DNA of 64,000 bases from Gammaproteobacteria bacterium (GTDB taxonomy: Bacteria > Pseudomonadota > Gammaproteobacteria > UBA4575): assembly GCA_011523795.1 (NCBI GenBank), contig WTFY01000018.1, positions 1 through 64,000 of the forward strand, read 5' to 3'. The position numbers and the translations under genes were made by a program. Positions 21,987-31,977 of this stretch are shown here, in pieces. The number at the start of each line of letters is the position of its first letter. Position 1 is the stretch's first letter. Under the pieces are notes generated by a model. It was not told the DNA's origin, ran no database searches, and worked only from the letters and a program-made list of their open reading frames with translations.

Positions 21987-22481
21987 CTATGATTTATGAA
22001 TTGCACGATTGCCGGTAGCGATGCCAAGTGCACCGGAACGGACAAGTTCGCGAATTGCCTCTCTTGGAACAGACTGAATGGCTCGGTCCAGCTTTTCTCC
22101 AGCTCCAGTGATCTCAACGACTACCGTATCACCGGAAGCATCCACTACCATGCCTCCATACTCGCTGGATAATACCTCCAGTGCAGGCTTAAAGGCTTCA
22201 GAACGATTTAGTTTTAATAGAACTATTTCCCGCTCAATATGTTCATCTGCGGTCAAATCAAGAACCTTGACCACATCAACCAGCTTGTTCAGCTGTTTTT
22301 CGATCTGCTCTATCACATTGTCGCTTCCATCCGTGACAACTGTAATGCGTGACATCGTCTCATCATCAGTAGGCGCCACGGTCAGCGATTCTATATTGTA
22401 GCCACGTGCAGAAAAAAGCCCTGAAACTCTAGACAGGGCACCTGCTTCGTTTTCCAGCAATATTGAAATGATATGCCGCAC
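21987..22481 (-). CDS. ilvH: Acetolactate synthase small (regulatory) subunit
   Basis: A 164-residue valine-sensing subunit. The N-terminal ACT domain opens MRHIISILLENEAGALSRVSGLF and ARGYNIESLTVAPTDD, and the C-terminal domain holds FKPALEVLSSEYGGMVVDAS. In most bacteria the large catalytic subunit gene (ilvB/ilvI) lies directly upstream. Here the next gene upstream is tusA, so the large subunit must be encoded elsewhere. Confidence 0.96.
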   Translation of the reverse strand: MRHIISILLENEAGALSRVSGLFSARGYNIESLTVAPTDDETMSRITVVTDGSDNVIEQIEKQLNKLVDVVKVLDLTADEHIEREIVLLKLNRSEAFKPALEVLSSEYGGMVVDASGDTVVVEITGAGEKLDRAIQSVPREAIRELVRSGALGIATGNRAIHKS

Positions 22482-22639
22482 GCGTAAAACAGCAGTTCAG
22501 GCACCTAGGTGAGCAGAAGCATCAGCACTATTCCAAATGCCTGTTTTTGCCCGATTGCATACCGAGCAAGTCACGGCAGAAAGAAATCTTGCAATGCTAT
22601 TTTAGATCACTCAACGCACAGCTGCATTCATTGCCGTGG

Positions 22640-22870
22640 TTATTTCTTTTTTATACGAAAATAAAATTTTTCGCCGTCTTCACTTGAATCCAGCAGCTCG
22701 TTGCCCGTTTGCTTCGAGAATGCCTCAAAATCCTTCACTGAACCAGGGTCTGTAGCAATAATATGCAGCACTTTACCTGAATCCATACCAGATAATGCCT
22801 TCTTGGCCCGCAATATCGGGAGAGGACAATTCAGTCCACATGCATCTAACTCTTGGTCAAACTCTGCCAT
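22640..22870 (-). CDS. tusA: TusA-family sulfur carrier
   Basis: A 76-residue sulfurtransferase. The family motif is LNCPLPILRAKKAL with the sulfur-carrying cysteine at about 13. The ATG at 22870 has AAGGAG eight bases upstream; a TTG one codon earlier is unlikely. TusA proteins pass persulfide sulfur to tRNA 2-thiouridine synthesis or to other acceptors. It diverges from bepA, a neighbour pair also seen in Pseudomonas. Confidence 0.93.
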   Translation of the reverse strand: MAEFDQELDACGLNCPLPILRAKKALSGMDSGKVLHIIATDPGSVKDFEAFSKQTGNELLDSSEDGEKFYFRIKKK

Positions 22871-23044
22871 CAATACAACTCCTTAAATTCTTCATTCGTC
22901 CGACTTGCTGTCCACAAGCATGCAAGGCATACCACAATAAAATATTATAATATCATAATACTTTAATAGTGATGATTGTAGTAAAGTTTTACACACTTTA
23001 GCGATGCCATTACATTTCAGTGCTGTAACAGTGCAGCATTTTCC

Positions 23045-24520
23045 ATGCGAAAACATTACCTCAGCCAACATTTATCCTGCTTGCGGTTCAGATACTTCAC
23101 TCACCTGATCGGTTGCATGGTAATGATTTGCCTGCCCCAGCTACTACTGGCCCAGAGCAAGCTGCCAGACATAGGAAGTCCCGCCAGTGCCGAATTGAGC
23201 CCGGCGAAGGAAATGGAACTGGGTCACATACTGATAGCCGAAGTACGCCGTCGCCTGCCTGTTTCCAACGACCCGGAGCTCTCCCAGTACATTCAGGCAC
23301 TCGGCACGCGTATCACTTCAGGTGGCCTCGATTCCAATCTGCAATATAACTTCCTTCTCGTAATCAATCCCAGTATCAATGCCTTCGCACTACCTGGAGG
23401 CATTGTAGCCATCAACAGCGGCCTGCTGACCCTGGCAGAGCAAGAGAGCGAACTGGCTGGTGTCATGGCACATGAAATTGCTCATGTGTCACAACGCCAC
23501 ATTGCACGGCGATTTGAAAATGAAAAATCCTTCGGTGTCATTTCTGCATTGACTCTCTTGGGCTCGATTCTGGCGGCAGTTTATAATGTCGACCTTGGAC
23601 AAGCAGCACTCATGGGCTCTCAGGCGGGTATCCTCCAAGCCAAGCTTGCATATTCCAGAAGCTTTGAACAGGAAGCGGACCGCATAGCGCTGCAGCTTTT
23701 GGTAAGCGCAGGTATTGACCCCATGGGAATGCCGCGGTTCTTCTACCGCATGCACAAAGCAACTCAGGTCAATAGAGGACAGATTCCCGAGTTTTTGAGT
23801 TCACACCCACTCACACTGGACCGCCTCAGCGAGACGGAAACCCGGGCCAGGCAATTCCGTGGCCTATTTCCCTCAAACAGCTCTCACTTCGACTTCGCCA
23901 AGGCGCGTGTCCTGGCACTTAGCAAGGATTCGTCCAATCTCGTTCACCTGTACAGAAAGAAGAGCAAACATTCCGAAAGGCTAAGTGATACTGAGCGTTA
24001 CACCTTTGCGCTTGCCCTGAGCCACCAAGGCAACCACGGGCAGGCACTTCGACACCTGGGGGATATCCAGACCAATTCAGACAACGAACTGACCATCGAG
24101 CTGGCAAAGGCTCAAATCAACATTGCGATGGGAAAAACGGGCATGGCCAGGGAATCGCTGGAATCTTTGGACAAGATTTACCCGAAAAACATCCCAGTGA
24201 CGTATTATCTTGCAACAAGCCTGATCAAGGAAGATCAAGCTCATCGGGCTCTGGAAAAGCTTGACCAGCTGAACAAGAAACAGCTTAATCCTGCAATTTA
24301 TAAACTGAAAGCCAAGGCCGCAAACCGGGCGGGTTTGCCTTGGCTAAGCCATGAGTCTCTTGGAGATTATTATGCCGCTCACGGGCAGTATGGTGCGGCC
24401 ATGGAGCAGATAGATTTAGCACTACACTCACACGGAATAGACTCCAATTCAAAAGCGCGCATTGAAGCCCGTAAAGCTCAATTGACCGAAATCAAACAGC
24501 GACAAAAACAATTCAAATAA
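23045..24520 (+). CDS. bepA: Beta-barrel assembly-enhancing protease BepA (M48)
   Basis: A 491-residue periplasmic zinc metalloprotease and chaperone for outer-membrane protein assembly. It has a signal peptide (about 1-36, cleavage near LLAQS), the HEIAH catalytic motif in GVMAHEIAHVSQRH, the third ligand in SFEQEADRIALQ, and TPR-like helical repeats in the last 200 residues. Length is normal. Confidence 0.94.
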   Translation: MRKHYLSQHLSCLRFRYFTHLIGCMVMICLPQLLLAQSKLPDIGSPASAELSPAKEMELGHILIAEVRRRLPVSNDPELSQYIQALGTRITSGGLDSNLQYNFLLVINPSINAFALPGGIVAINSGLLTLAEQESELAGVMAHEIAHVSQRHIARRFENEKSFGVISALTLLGSILAAVYNVDLGQAALMGSQAGILQAKLAYSRSFEQEADRIALQLLVSAGIDPMGMPRFFYRMHKATQVNRGQIPEFLSSHPLTLDRLSETETRARQFRGLFPSNSSHFDFAKARVLALSKDSSNLVHLYRKKSKHSERLSDTERYTFALALSHQGNHGQALRHLGDIQTNSDNELTIELAKAQINIAMGKTGMARESLESLDKIYPKNIPVTYYLATSLIKEDQAHRALEKLDQLNKKQLNPAIYKLKAKAANRAGLPWLSHESLGDYYAAHGQYGAAMEQIDLALHSHGIDSNSKARIEARKAQLTEIKQRQKQFK

Positions 24521-24552
24521 CACAAGGCCTTCAGTGAGAGACCCCTCCCCCC

Positions 24553-25092
24553 TCAAATCAGTTGCCCGATATCCACTACCTTGGCATAGGCAAACGCCAG
24601 TGAAGACATGGCAACACTGTGTACAACTTCTGCAGAAACGGTTCTGCCGCGAAAATTGATATCGCATGCTGCACAGGCATCCTGCACTACCGTGCATTTA
24701 AACTCGTGATCCGATGCCGCGCGAGTGGTCGCATCGATGCAGACATGACTCATGGCACCACATATTATCAAGTCACTGGCTTTCAGAGACCTTAACTGCT
24801 GCAGCAATTCCGTTTGCCGAAAACTGTTTGGAAAGTTCTTTTTGATTACGGGCTCACTGGGTAGTGGACCCACACTCTCGTGAATTTCAATACCACTCGT
24901 GCCGGGCAAAAAATACCCGGCACTATGCTGAAGACAAGTGTGCTGAACATGAAAAACTGGAAGCCCCTGATATCGAAACATGTCCAGCAGGCTCCTGGCA
25001 TTAGTGCTGGCAATCTCCATATTGGCGAGCTCCATTTTCCCGCCAGGAAAATAGTCATTCTGAATCCCGACAAGAACCAATACCGGCTTCAT
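24553..25092 (-). CDS. Isochorismatase-fold cysteine hydrolase
   Basis: A 179-residue protein of the isochorismatase/nicotinamidase superfamily. The catalytic triad is visible as Asp in GIQNDYFPGG, Lys in VIKKNFPNSF and Cys in GAMSHVCIDATTRAA. Members hydrolyse amides such as nicotinamide, biuret or N-carbamoyl compounds; the substrate here is unknown. It lies 65 bp downstream of acs on the same strand and converges with bepA. The start is either ATG at 25092 or GTG at 25107; neither has a good ribosome site. Confidence 0.85.
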   Translation of the reverse strand: MKPVLVLVGIQNDYFPGGKMELANMEIASTNARSLLDMFRYQGLPVFHVQHTCLQHSAGYFLPGTSGIEIHESVGPLPSEPVIKKNFPNSFRQTELLQQLRSLKASDLIICGAMSHVCIDATTRAASDHEFKCTVVQDACAACDINFRGRTVSAEVVHSVAMSSLAFAYAKVVDIGQLI

Positions 25093-25157
25093 GGGCAGCT
25101 GCCACACAGGGCTTGCAGAACCTAACAGACTCCAAAGTCAGAGCGCTGTCACAGGCA

Positions 25158-27095
25158 TTACAGGTTTTCTCGGTTTACTACGAGGTTATCAATTACACTG
25201 GGGTCTGCCAGGGTGGATGTGTCTCCCAGGCTATCCAACTCATTTTCAGCAATTTTCCGCAGTATGCGCCGCATGATTTTTCCTGAGCGGGTTTTAGGTA
25301 GCCCCGGTGCCCACTGGATAATGTCCGGCTTTGCAAAAGCACCAATTTCCTTGCGAACCAGCTGTACGAGTTCTTCTTTCAGGTCTTCGCTGCCTGTCAT
25401 GCCCTGCATGAGGGTCACATAAGCGTAGATTCCCTGCCCTTTTATTTCATGCGGATATCCAACTACTGCTGCTTCGGCTACGGTCTCATGCAGTACCAGG
25501 GCACTTTCCACTTCAGCCGTACCCAGACGATGACCGGATATGTTCAGCACATCATCTACACGACCAGTAATCCAGTAATACCCATCCGAGTCGCGTCTGC
25601 ATCCGTCCCCACTGAAATATTTCCCGGGACATTGTGAAAGATACGTGTCAACGAAACGCTGGTGGTCCCCGTAGACACTGCGCATCTGGCCGGGCCAAGG
25701 ATGCTTCATCACTAAATTTCCTTGGCACTCGCCTTCAAGTTCATTTCCATTCTCATCGACTATGGCAGGCTGCACACCAAAAAAAGGCTTGCTTGCCGAA
25801 CCCGGCTTCAATGCCGTCACTCCTGGCAGCGGTGTAATGAGATGCCCACCTGTTTCTGTCTGCCACCAGGTATCTATGATCGGACACCTGCTATCGCCGA
25901 CAATGCGATAATACCACTCCCATGCCTCGGGATTTATCGGTTCTCCGACCGTTGCCAGTATACGCAGACTTTGTCTGCTGGTTTTCTTGACAGGTTCATC
26001 ACCCAAACTCATCAATGCGCGGATTGCAGTGGGGGCGGTATAGAATATTGCAACCTTGTGCTTGTCACACACCTGCCAAAACCGGCTTCCATCCGGATAG
26101 TTGGGTACTCCCTCGAACATCAGGCTGATCCCGCCGTTGCACAAAGGCCCGTAAATTATGTAGGTATGGCCAGTGACCCAGCCTACATCTGCAGTACACC
26201 AGTATACTTCTCCATCGTGGTAGTCAAACACATACTTGTGCGTGATCGCCGCATACAAGAGATAACCACCCGTGGTGTGAAGGACACCTTTAGGCTTGCC
26301 GGTCGACCCGGACGTATACAGAATAAAAAGAGGATCCTCGGCATCCATTTCTTCTGGTGGACAGTCATTGCCCGCTGACTGCATCTCCTCGTGATACCAG
26401 CAGTCACGTGACGCATCCCAACTGATTTCATTGCCAGTTCGTTTTACTACAATCACTGTGCTGACATTCGGACATTCTTTCAGTGCAGCATCAGTATTCG
26501 CTTTCAAAGGAACTTTTCTGCCGCCACGAATCCCCTCATCTGCAGTGATTACAGTACGGCAATCCGAATCAAGAATCCGGTCACGCAACGAATCCGGTGA
26601 AAACCCACCGAAAACCACTGAATGGACAGCACCGATTCGGGCACAGGCAAGCATGGCATACGCTGCTTCAGGAATCATGGGCATGTAAATACATACCCGA
26701 TCGCCTTTTTTAACGCCCCGTGACTTCAAGACATTAGATAATTTGCATACCTCCTGGTGCAATTCTCTATATGTAATGTGCTTGTCATCATCCGGAGAGT
26801 CACCCTCCCAGATGATTGCCGTCTGGTCACCACGGCTTTCCAAATGACGATCAATGCAGTTATACGTGGCATTCAGCCTGGCTCCTTCAAACCAGCAAAT
26901 ATGCCCCTTGTGATAATCCCAATCCAGCACCCTGTCCCACTTTTTGTTCCAGGTAACAAACTCCTCTGCCTGCTCTGCCCAAAATCCTTCCGGGTCCTCA
27001 ACAGATCGTTGATACATGGATTCATACGTCGCTTTGTCAATGTGGGAAACAGATGCTACTGAATCAGGTACTGGATAGATCTTACTCTCAGACAT
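25158..27095 (-). CDS. acs: Acetyl-coenzyme A synthetase
   Basis: A 645-residue AMP-forming ligase turning acetate, ATP and CoA into acetyl-CoA. The P-loop [21 protein letters not shown], the core [16 protein letters not shown] and the C-terminal [20 protein letters not shown], with the acetylation-controlled lysine, are all present. GGAG lies seven bases before the ATG. It lies 42 bp after the cbbO-like gene on the same strand, at the end of a likely amiE-cbbQ-cbbO-acs set, so acetate freed from acetamide could be used directly. Confidence 0.97.
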   Translation of the reverse strand: MSESKIYPVPDSVASVSHIDKATYESMYQRSVEDPEGFWAEQAEEFVTWNKKWDRVLDWDYHKGHICWFEGARLNATYNCIDRHLESRGDQTAIIWEGDSPDDDKHITYRELHQEVCKLSNVLKSRGVKKGDRVCIYMPMIPEAAYAMLACARIGAVHSVVFGGFSPDSLRDRILDSDCRTVITADEGIRGGRKVPLKANTDAALKECPNVSTVIVVKRTGNEISWDASRDCWYHEEMQSAGNDCPPEEMDAEDPLFILYTSGSTGKPKGVLHTTGGYLLYAAITHKYVFDYHDGEVYWCTADVGWVTGHTYIIYGPLCNGGISLMFEGVPNYPDGSRFWQVCDKHKVAIFYTAPTAIRALMSLGDEPVKKTSRQSLRILATVGEPINPEAWEWYYRIVGDSRCPIIDTWWQTETGGHLITPLPGVTALKPGSASKPFFGVQPAIVDENGNELEGECQGNLVMKHPWPGQMRSVYGDHQRFVDTYLSQCPGKYFSGDGCRRDSDGYYWITGRVDDVLNISGHRLGTAEVESALVLHETVAEAAVVGYPHEIKGQGIYAYVTLMQGMTGSEDLKEELVQLVRKEIGAFAKPDIIQWAPGLPKTRSGKIMRRILRKIAENELDSLGDTSTLADPSVIDNLVVNRENL

Positions 27096-27137
27096 AGCTT
27101 TTCTCCGTATTATTGAATTCTTGTCATACTCGTTGAA

Positions 27138-29450
27138 TTATGCTGTCAGTCGAAAATAAAGCATGGGCAACCGCTCAGGCAATCTTTCCAGCTTGTCAAT
27201 GACGGCTACGTTTTTTTTGCCAAAAATCTTGTGCAAGTAACTGTCACCACTCCCGTCCAGCCCAACACAAAATGTATCGATACCCAGCCGGGAAATCGAT
27301 CGGGCTACTTTCTTGGCATCCTCGACCAGATACAGCTGATCATCCACATCAATATCTGAGGGCTCACCATCCGACACGACCAGCAACAACCTCCTGTGTG
27401 TATGCTGGTTTATTAGGTCGCTGGTTGCATGCCTCATTGCTGTTCCCATGCGTGTTGAAAGTTTTCCCTTCAGGCCAGCCAGATAGGCACGCGCTGAAGA
27501 GTCGTATGGAGAATCAAAGTTTTTGATCCTGTAATAATGAACATCTTCCTTGCCATCTGAGCAAAATGCAGAAATGGCAAACGGGTCGCCCAGTTCAGAC
27601 ATGGCATAAGCTAGCAGGCTCGTTGCCTGAAGTTCAAGTTCCAGTATCGAAGTGCCTGCAGTCTGGACTTTGTCGTTCGTTGAATTGGAAACATCCAGCA
27701 ATACGAGCACGGAGAGGTCTCGATGCTTGCGCTCCGTGGTGCTATATATTCTAGGATCCGGAGTTTCACCCATTCTCCTGCTTATCACCGCATTGATGCA
27801 CGCATCCAGATCAAGCGACTCACCCACATTTTGATGATGCAGACGTTCAGGCAAGCTCACTTTTGCAGACTGTATTAAGTTTGTAATCCGATTCACAAGC
27901 TTGCTGTGCTTTTCCAGAATCCGGTCGATCTTTAAGGCATCCCCAAAGTCCGGGAAATACTCCACGGCACAGGTCCAACTAGGCCGCTCTGCCCCGGTCA
28001 AGTAGTCATACTCAGGATAACGAACTGCAACTTCTGACTCCCTGTGTTCGGAATCAGTACTTTCCCTAGCAGAATATTGCTGTTCATTCCGGTCATCGCT
28101 TTGCTCGCTATCTTGACTACTGGAAGAGTCATCATCAGATTCCTGCGGGCTGGTACGCATGGCTTCAATAAAGATCCCTTCGTCACTTTCCTCCTGGCCC
28201 TGACGGTCACCAAAGTCCCACAGACCCATGTTGTCATCACGATAAGGCGGTTCAACAACGTAGGTTTTTGAATTGAACTGCGCACGCAACTGACCTAAAT
28301 CATTGCCCAGCAGCCCCCCGATTCTTCTGCACATGGCTGGGTCAGTAAAATCGTTTCCCGGATCAAAAAACATGTCACGACCCTTCTGCACCCAACCGTC
28401 TCCATCCCTGTATCCTGAATCGATCAGTGCACGTGCAAGTCTGGACAGCAATAACGGTACCAGTTTCGGGCCACTCGGTTTTGCAGTATGGAACGGCAGC
28501 CACAATTCACCCAAACCAGGAAAGGCCTGCATGGCCAAGTACTCCACTCGGGCATCTTCCAACAACGACACCAATGCAACCTGTATTGGCTTGAGTTCGC
28601 CTAGCACGAATTTTTTGGTTGAATACATCAAGTGTGCTCCGGCATGCGCGATCCCCGCTCTGAAAATCGTTTCAGCTTGTTCATCGTGGAAACCCGGGAA
28701 AACCTCGGGCACCTGAATGACTCCGTTCGAAATTGAAATTCGGCGCACCGATAACGGGGCACTTGAGGCAATCAGATCACGCATCGGAGGGCATAAATTC
28801 CACAAAGAGATCAGGTAGAGCTTCAGTTTTCTCTCCAAATTAGTAAATACGACATCTCCTGCTTCATGTAGAAACCATTTTTCCGATTCGGGATCAACAA
28901 AAGAAAAATATTGGATTTGCCTCAAGGTATCATCGCCTGTTGATCGCAGACCCGCCAGCACCCACGACCTGAACCGGTCAGGAGTTAACGTGGAAACAAT
29001 TTTCTGTGTACGTTCCAGTACGGCAAGAGAAGACTCTGGAGCATGATGTATCAACTCCTCGACAGTTGCTATCCAGGAAGAAAATGAATGAGATGATTTC
29101 AACTCGGCGGCTGCGATCACTGCAGCTTTCGGCAGCAATTCAGCAGCGGCACGATTTACCTTTATCGCTGCAAGGGATACTGATGCAGATAGATTGATTG
29201 CAGCTTCTGGATTTAAGGTCTTGACCAGTTTGGGAGAGTGACGAGCATAGGAAAGCGGGATCAGCGCCCCATACCCTGCCTGTGCGAGCTTATTGCAAGC
29301 ACTTTCCCAGATTGCCTGGTATTCGCCCCGGAAGGCCAGCTTGCCCTTGTCTACCAGATAGACCAGTCTTTCGTCAGGACTGCCAGGTTCTTGACTATGC
29401 GGCTGGACAGCGTATTTTCCTCGCGTCGCGGTCGCAACCAAAACTCGCAC
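27138..29450 (-). CDS. CbbO/NorD-type von Willebrand A domain protein
   Basis: A 770-residue protein with the layout of CbbO/NorD: a long helical N-terminal half, an acidic Ser/Asp/Glu-rich linker (about 418-474) and a C-terminal VWA domain with a metal-ion-dependent adhesion site (DVSNS at 586-590, RMGTAMRHA, then VSDGEPSD). CbbO works with the AAA+ ATPase CbbQ to reactivate Rubisco; NorD pairs with NorQ for nitric oxide reductase. The start is a GTG just after the cbbQ-like stop, so the two are coupled. No Rubisco or Nor genes occur in the window, and the neighbour is an amidase, so the client is unknown. Confidence 0.85.
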   Translation of the reverse strand: MRVLVATATRGKYAVQPHSQEPGSPDERLVYLVDKGKLAFRGEYQAIWESACNKLAQAGYGALIPLSYARHSPKLVKTLNPEAAINLSASVSLAAIKVNRAAAELLPKAAVIAAAELKSSHSFSSWIATVEELIHHAPESSLAVLERTQKIVSTLTPDRFRSWVLAGLRSTGDDTLRQIQYFSFVDPESEKWFLHEAGDVVFTNLERKLKLYLISLWNLCPPMRDLIASSAPLSVRRISISNGVIQVPEVFPGFHDEQAETIFRAGIAHAGAHLMYSTKKFVLGELKPIQVALVSLLEDARVEYLAMQAFPGLGELWLPFHTAKPSGPKLVPLLLSRLARALIDSGYRDGDGWVQKGRDMFFDPGNDFTDPAMCRRIGGLLGNDLGQLRAQFNSKTYVVEPPYRDDNMGLWDFGDRQGQEESDEGIFIEAMRTSPQESDDDSSSSQDSEQSDDRNEQQYSARESTDSEHRESEVAVRYPEYDYLTGAERPSWTCAVEYFPDFGDALKIDRILEKHSKLVNRITNLIQSAKVSLPERLHHQNVGESLDLDACINAVISRRMGETPDPRIYSTTERKHRDLSVLVLLDVSNSTNDKVQTAGTSILELELQATSLLAYAMSELGDPFAISAFCSDGKEDVHYYRIKNFDSPYDSSARAYLAGLKGKLSTRMGTAMRHATSDLINQHTHRRLLLVVSDGEPSDIDVDDQLYLVEDAKKVARSISRLGIDTFCVGLDGSGDSYLHKIFGKKNVAVIDKLERLPERLPMLYFRLTA

Positions 29451-29451
29451 C

Positions 29452-30249
29452 TCATGCGCAGGCTGTAATTGCCGAACTCAATGCATTGCGCACATCACGG
29501 TCATCCGTAATGGGCAACACCAAGGCAACCTCGCATGCATCCTGAAGCGAGACACCCTGTGCCATCAACTGAGCGGCATATATCAACATTCGAGTCGATG
29601 CACCCTCATCCAGGCCATGTCCCTTCAGATTCCTGGAACGCTCAGATATATACACAAGCTTTGCGGCAGTCTTGTCATCGATGCCAGATTCATGCGAGAT
29701 GATCTTTGCCTCGTCCTCGGGGCTGGGGTAATCGAAATCAATGGCACCAAATCTTTGCTTTGTTGATTCCTTCAAATCCTTTAAGACGCTTTGGTAGCCC
29801 GGGTTATAGGAAATGATAATTTGAAAATCCTGATGCGCCCTTACCACTTCATTTTTCTTTTCCAGGGACAGTATGCGTCGATCATCTGTTAAGGAGTGGA
29901 TAACAACACTCGTGTCCTGTCTGGCTTCAACAATTTCGTCCAGATAGCACATTGCTCCATGGCGAACCGCTATGGTGAGCGGACCGTCATGCCAGACTGT
30001 CCCTTCTGCATCGAGCAGATAACGACCAACAAGATCCGAGGCCGTCATGTCTTCATGGCAGGATACCGTAATCAAAGGCTTTTGAAGTTTCCAGGCCATA
30101 TATTCAACAAAGCGTGTTTTCCCACACCCGGTCGGGCCCTTCAACATCATCGGCATACGGCTGGCGTAAGCAGCTTCGAACAACTGCACCTCATTATGCG
30201 TCGGGAAATAATAAGGCTCACTTGTGATGGAGTAGCTATCTAGATTCAT
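29452..30249 (-). CDS. CbbQ/NorQ-type AAA+ ATPase (MoxR class)
   Basis: A 265-residue AAA+ ATPase. Walker A is GPTGCGKT at 38-45, Walker B is CYLDEIVEA, and sensor 1 sits in IIISYNPGYQ. Length and motifs match CbbQ and NorQ, which form hexamers with a VWA partner to remodel a metal-containing enzyme. The partner gene follows directly. The strong hairpin 30313-30344 separates it from amiE. The ribosome site is weak. Confidence 0.87.
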   Translation of the reverse strand: MNLDSYSITSEPYYFPTHNEVQLFEAAYASRMPMMLKGPTGCGKTRFVEYMAWKLQKPLITVSCHEDMTASDLVGRYLLDAEGTVWHDGPLTIAVRHGAMCYLDEIVEARQDTSVVIHSLTDDRRILSLEKKNEVVRAHQDFQIIISYNPGYQSVLKDLKESTKQRFGAIDFDYPSPEDEAKIISHESGIDDKTAAKLVYISERSRNLKGHGLDEGASTRMLIYAAQLMAQGVSLQDACEVALVLPITDDRDVRNALSSAITACA

Positions 30250-30312
30250 AAAGTGACCAGATCACAAGCCAAGGTCTATCATTGCACTGCACAGACTCTG
30301 CCATGAGATAAT

Positions 30313-30344
30313 GAAGGCGGAGGCATCGACATGCCTCCGCCTTC
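30313..30344 (-). terminator. Hairpin between amiE and the cbbQ-like gene
   Basis: A perfect 14-bp stem GAAGGCGGAGGCAT with a 4-base loop CGAC and the exact complement, starting 16 bases after the amiE stop. It is followed only by ATTATCT rather than a clean T-run. It may end most amiE transcripts, or protect the amiE message so that the downstream cbbQ-cbbO-acs genes are expressed less. Confidence 0.75.
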
Positions 30345-30359
30345 GTCTTCACAACAGTA

Positions 30360-31394
30360 TTAACGATGAGTTTTGGGGTTGGGTATGCCCTCAATCTCAC
30401 ATTCTTCTGTTCCAACAGTCGTTCTGGTAATGGATTCCACCATTTCACGAGTAGCATCCGGGTCGGTGACCCACTTCTTATAGAAGTCATAAGGACACTC
30501 CGCCGCACCTCTTTCACTGTCTCCAGAATTAATCATTCCTGTATATCCGCGATGAAGCAGCTTGAACAGATGGTTTTGTGACTGCTGGTTCTTGCGCGCA
30601 TCCCGAATCAGTGATACGGACAGATTTGCATATTGAACCCCATTCTCCTCTTCGGCACAGGCGCCAAGCGTGCGGCCGTCAAAGCCGATTATCGAAGAGT
30701 AACCGAAGTAAGAGTACACCCCGTCGAATCCTGTAGCATTGGCTACAGCTACGTAGGAATTGTTCATCCACGCCATGGCTTTAGCCACCATGACCTGCTG
30801 GTCCTTGGACGGATACATGTAGCCCTGGCACCGGATGATGAGTTCCGCACCTTTCATCGCGCAGTCTCTCCAGATTTCAGGGTAATTGCCGTCGTCACAA
30901 ATGATCAAACTGATTTTCAATCCTTTCGGACCATCTGATACATATGTGCAGTTTCCAGGATACCACCCCTCGATAGGTACCCATGGCATGATCTTGCGAT
31001 ACTTTTGCACGATTTCACCCTGATCATTCATGAGTATCAGCGTGTTGTAGGGAGCCTTGTTGGGGTGCTCCTCGTGCCGCTCGCCTGTCAGCGAAAACAC
31101 GCCCCAGACTTTTGCACTACGACACGCCTCTGCAAATATTTCGGTTTCTTCACCTGGACAACTGGATGCAGTCTCATACATCTCTTTCTCGTCATACATG
31201 ATCCCATGCGTGCTGTACTCAGGGAATATGACAAGATCCATTCCAGGCAGTCCGACTTTCATCCCCTCAATCATGGTCGCAATATTGCGCGCATTGTCGA
31301 GGACCTCTTCTTTAGTATGCATGCGAGGCATCTTGTAATTGACTACAGCAACGCCCACTGCATCTTTACTACTTGAAATATCACCGTGATACAT
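30360..31394 (-). CDS. amiE: Aliphatic amidase
   Basis: Hydrolyses short aliphatic amides such as acetamide and propionamide to the acid and ammonia in the cytoplasm. The 344-residue protein matches Pseudomonas AmiE almost from end to end (MYHGDISSS..., [21 protein letters not shown]). The nitrilase-fold triad is present: Glu59 in FPEYS, Lys134 in QKYRKIMPW and Cys166 in [11 protein letters not shown]. It is not the shorter-range formamidase type. AGGAGG lies seven bases before the ATG. No amiC or amiR regulator genes are seen beside it. Confidence 0.96.
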   Translation of the reverse strand: MYHGDISSSKDAVGVAVVNYKMPRMHTKEEVLDNARNIATMIEGMKVGLPGMDLVIFPEYSTHGIMYDEKEMYETASSCPGEETEIFAEACRSAKVWGVFSLTGERHEEHPNKAPYNTLILMNDQGEIVQKYRKIMPWVPIEGWYPGNCTYVSDGPKGLKISLIICDDGNYPEIWRDCAMKGAELIIRCQGYMYPSKDQQVMVAKAMAWMNNSYVAVANATGFDGVYSYFGYSSIIGFDGRTLGACAEEENGVQYANLSVSLIRDARKNQQSQNHLFKLLHRGYTGMINSGDSERGAAECPYDFYKKWVTDPDATREMVESITRTTVGTEECEIEGIPNPKTHR

Positions 31395-31818
31395 AACTTA
31401 TCCTCCTAGTCGATTCATATTCTTACTGTCATATTAAAAATTATGGCTGCAGATCGACTCTTATATTGAAAAATTCAAACTAACCGCCTATTTTTGTTAA
31501 GGTTGATTGCCTAACTGATCCTTGGAATTATACATTTAATTCCTGCACGCGTGATGAAATTTGCATAAAAATTGTGTATCCCGGGGAATAATAGGGCCCC
31601 TCTCACCGGGTAATCATCTGAAACTTTCCTGTAGGCAAACGATACATTCAAGTCTCAGAAATCAGCGGCATGCAGGCGGCAGACTCGAAAATGGAGTACC
31701 ATTTCCACACATGGTCAAAACAGGGCCCGGCCCTCTACATCAGGCTGCAATACCCTATGCCCAACTTGAATTTGTACATAGGGAAATGACCAGGCGAGGT
31801 TCACTTGATCAGTACTCC
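31395..31818 (-). promoter_or_regulatory. amiE upstream region with long leader
   Basis: I see no gene here. TATAAT on the minus strand at 31527-31532 could be a -10 element, though no good -35 is found. It would give a leader of about 125 bases. Within it AGTCGAT (31408-31414) and ATCGACT (31453-31459) can pair, with the ribosome site (31401-31407) next to the stem. That would allow control of translation, but it is only a possibility. The plus-strand open frame from 31561 is not convincing. Confidence 0.35.
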
Positions 31819-31965
31819 ATGAGTAACATTATCGATTTCAAGGCCAAAGAGACGGAACGCCGGCAAAAACGCATACGTGCTTTGCTGCACAAAGCACTGA
31901 CTGGCCTGCTTGATGACAAGGAGATGGATGAATTGAGAGCCCTGACAAGACGAGAGTGTCATTGA
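31819..31965 (+). CDS. Small basic helical protein, unknown
   Basis: A 48-residue reading frame opening MSNIIDFKAKETERRQKR and ending in an acidic-then-basic helix (DDKEMDELRALTRRE). The composition looks like a real amphipathic small protein. No clear ribosome site is seen, and the frame stays open upstream to 31561, where the translation does not look like protein. It lies 12 bp before the next plus-strand gene and diverges from amiE. I do not recognise a family. Confidence 0.45.
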   Translation: MSNIIDFKAKETERRQKRIRALLHKALTGLLDDKEMDELRALTRRECH

Positions 31966-31977
31966 CGTTAGCAAACC

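Noticed and set aside
27138-30249. Rubisco activase genes in a carbon-fixation operon
   Set aside because: No Rubisco or carboxysome genes occur in the window; the neighbours are an amidase and an acetyl-CoA synthetase. The pair is kept as CbbQ/CbbO-type with unknown client.
31561-31818. N-terminal extension of the 48-residue gene
   Set aside because: The translated stretch (Ser/His/Arg-rich, no pattern) does not look like protein, and no ribosome site is seen at its start.
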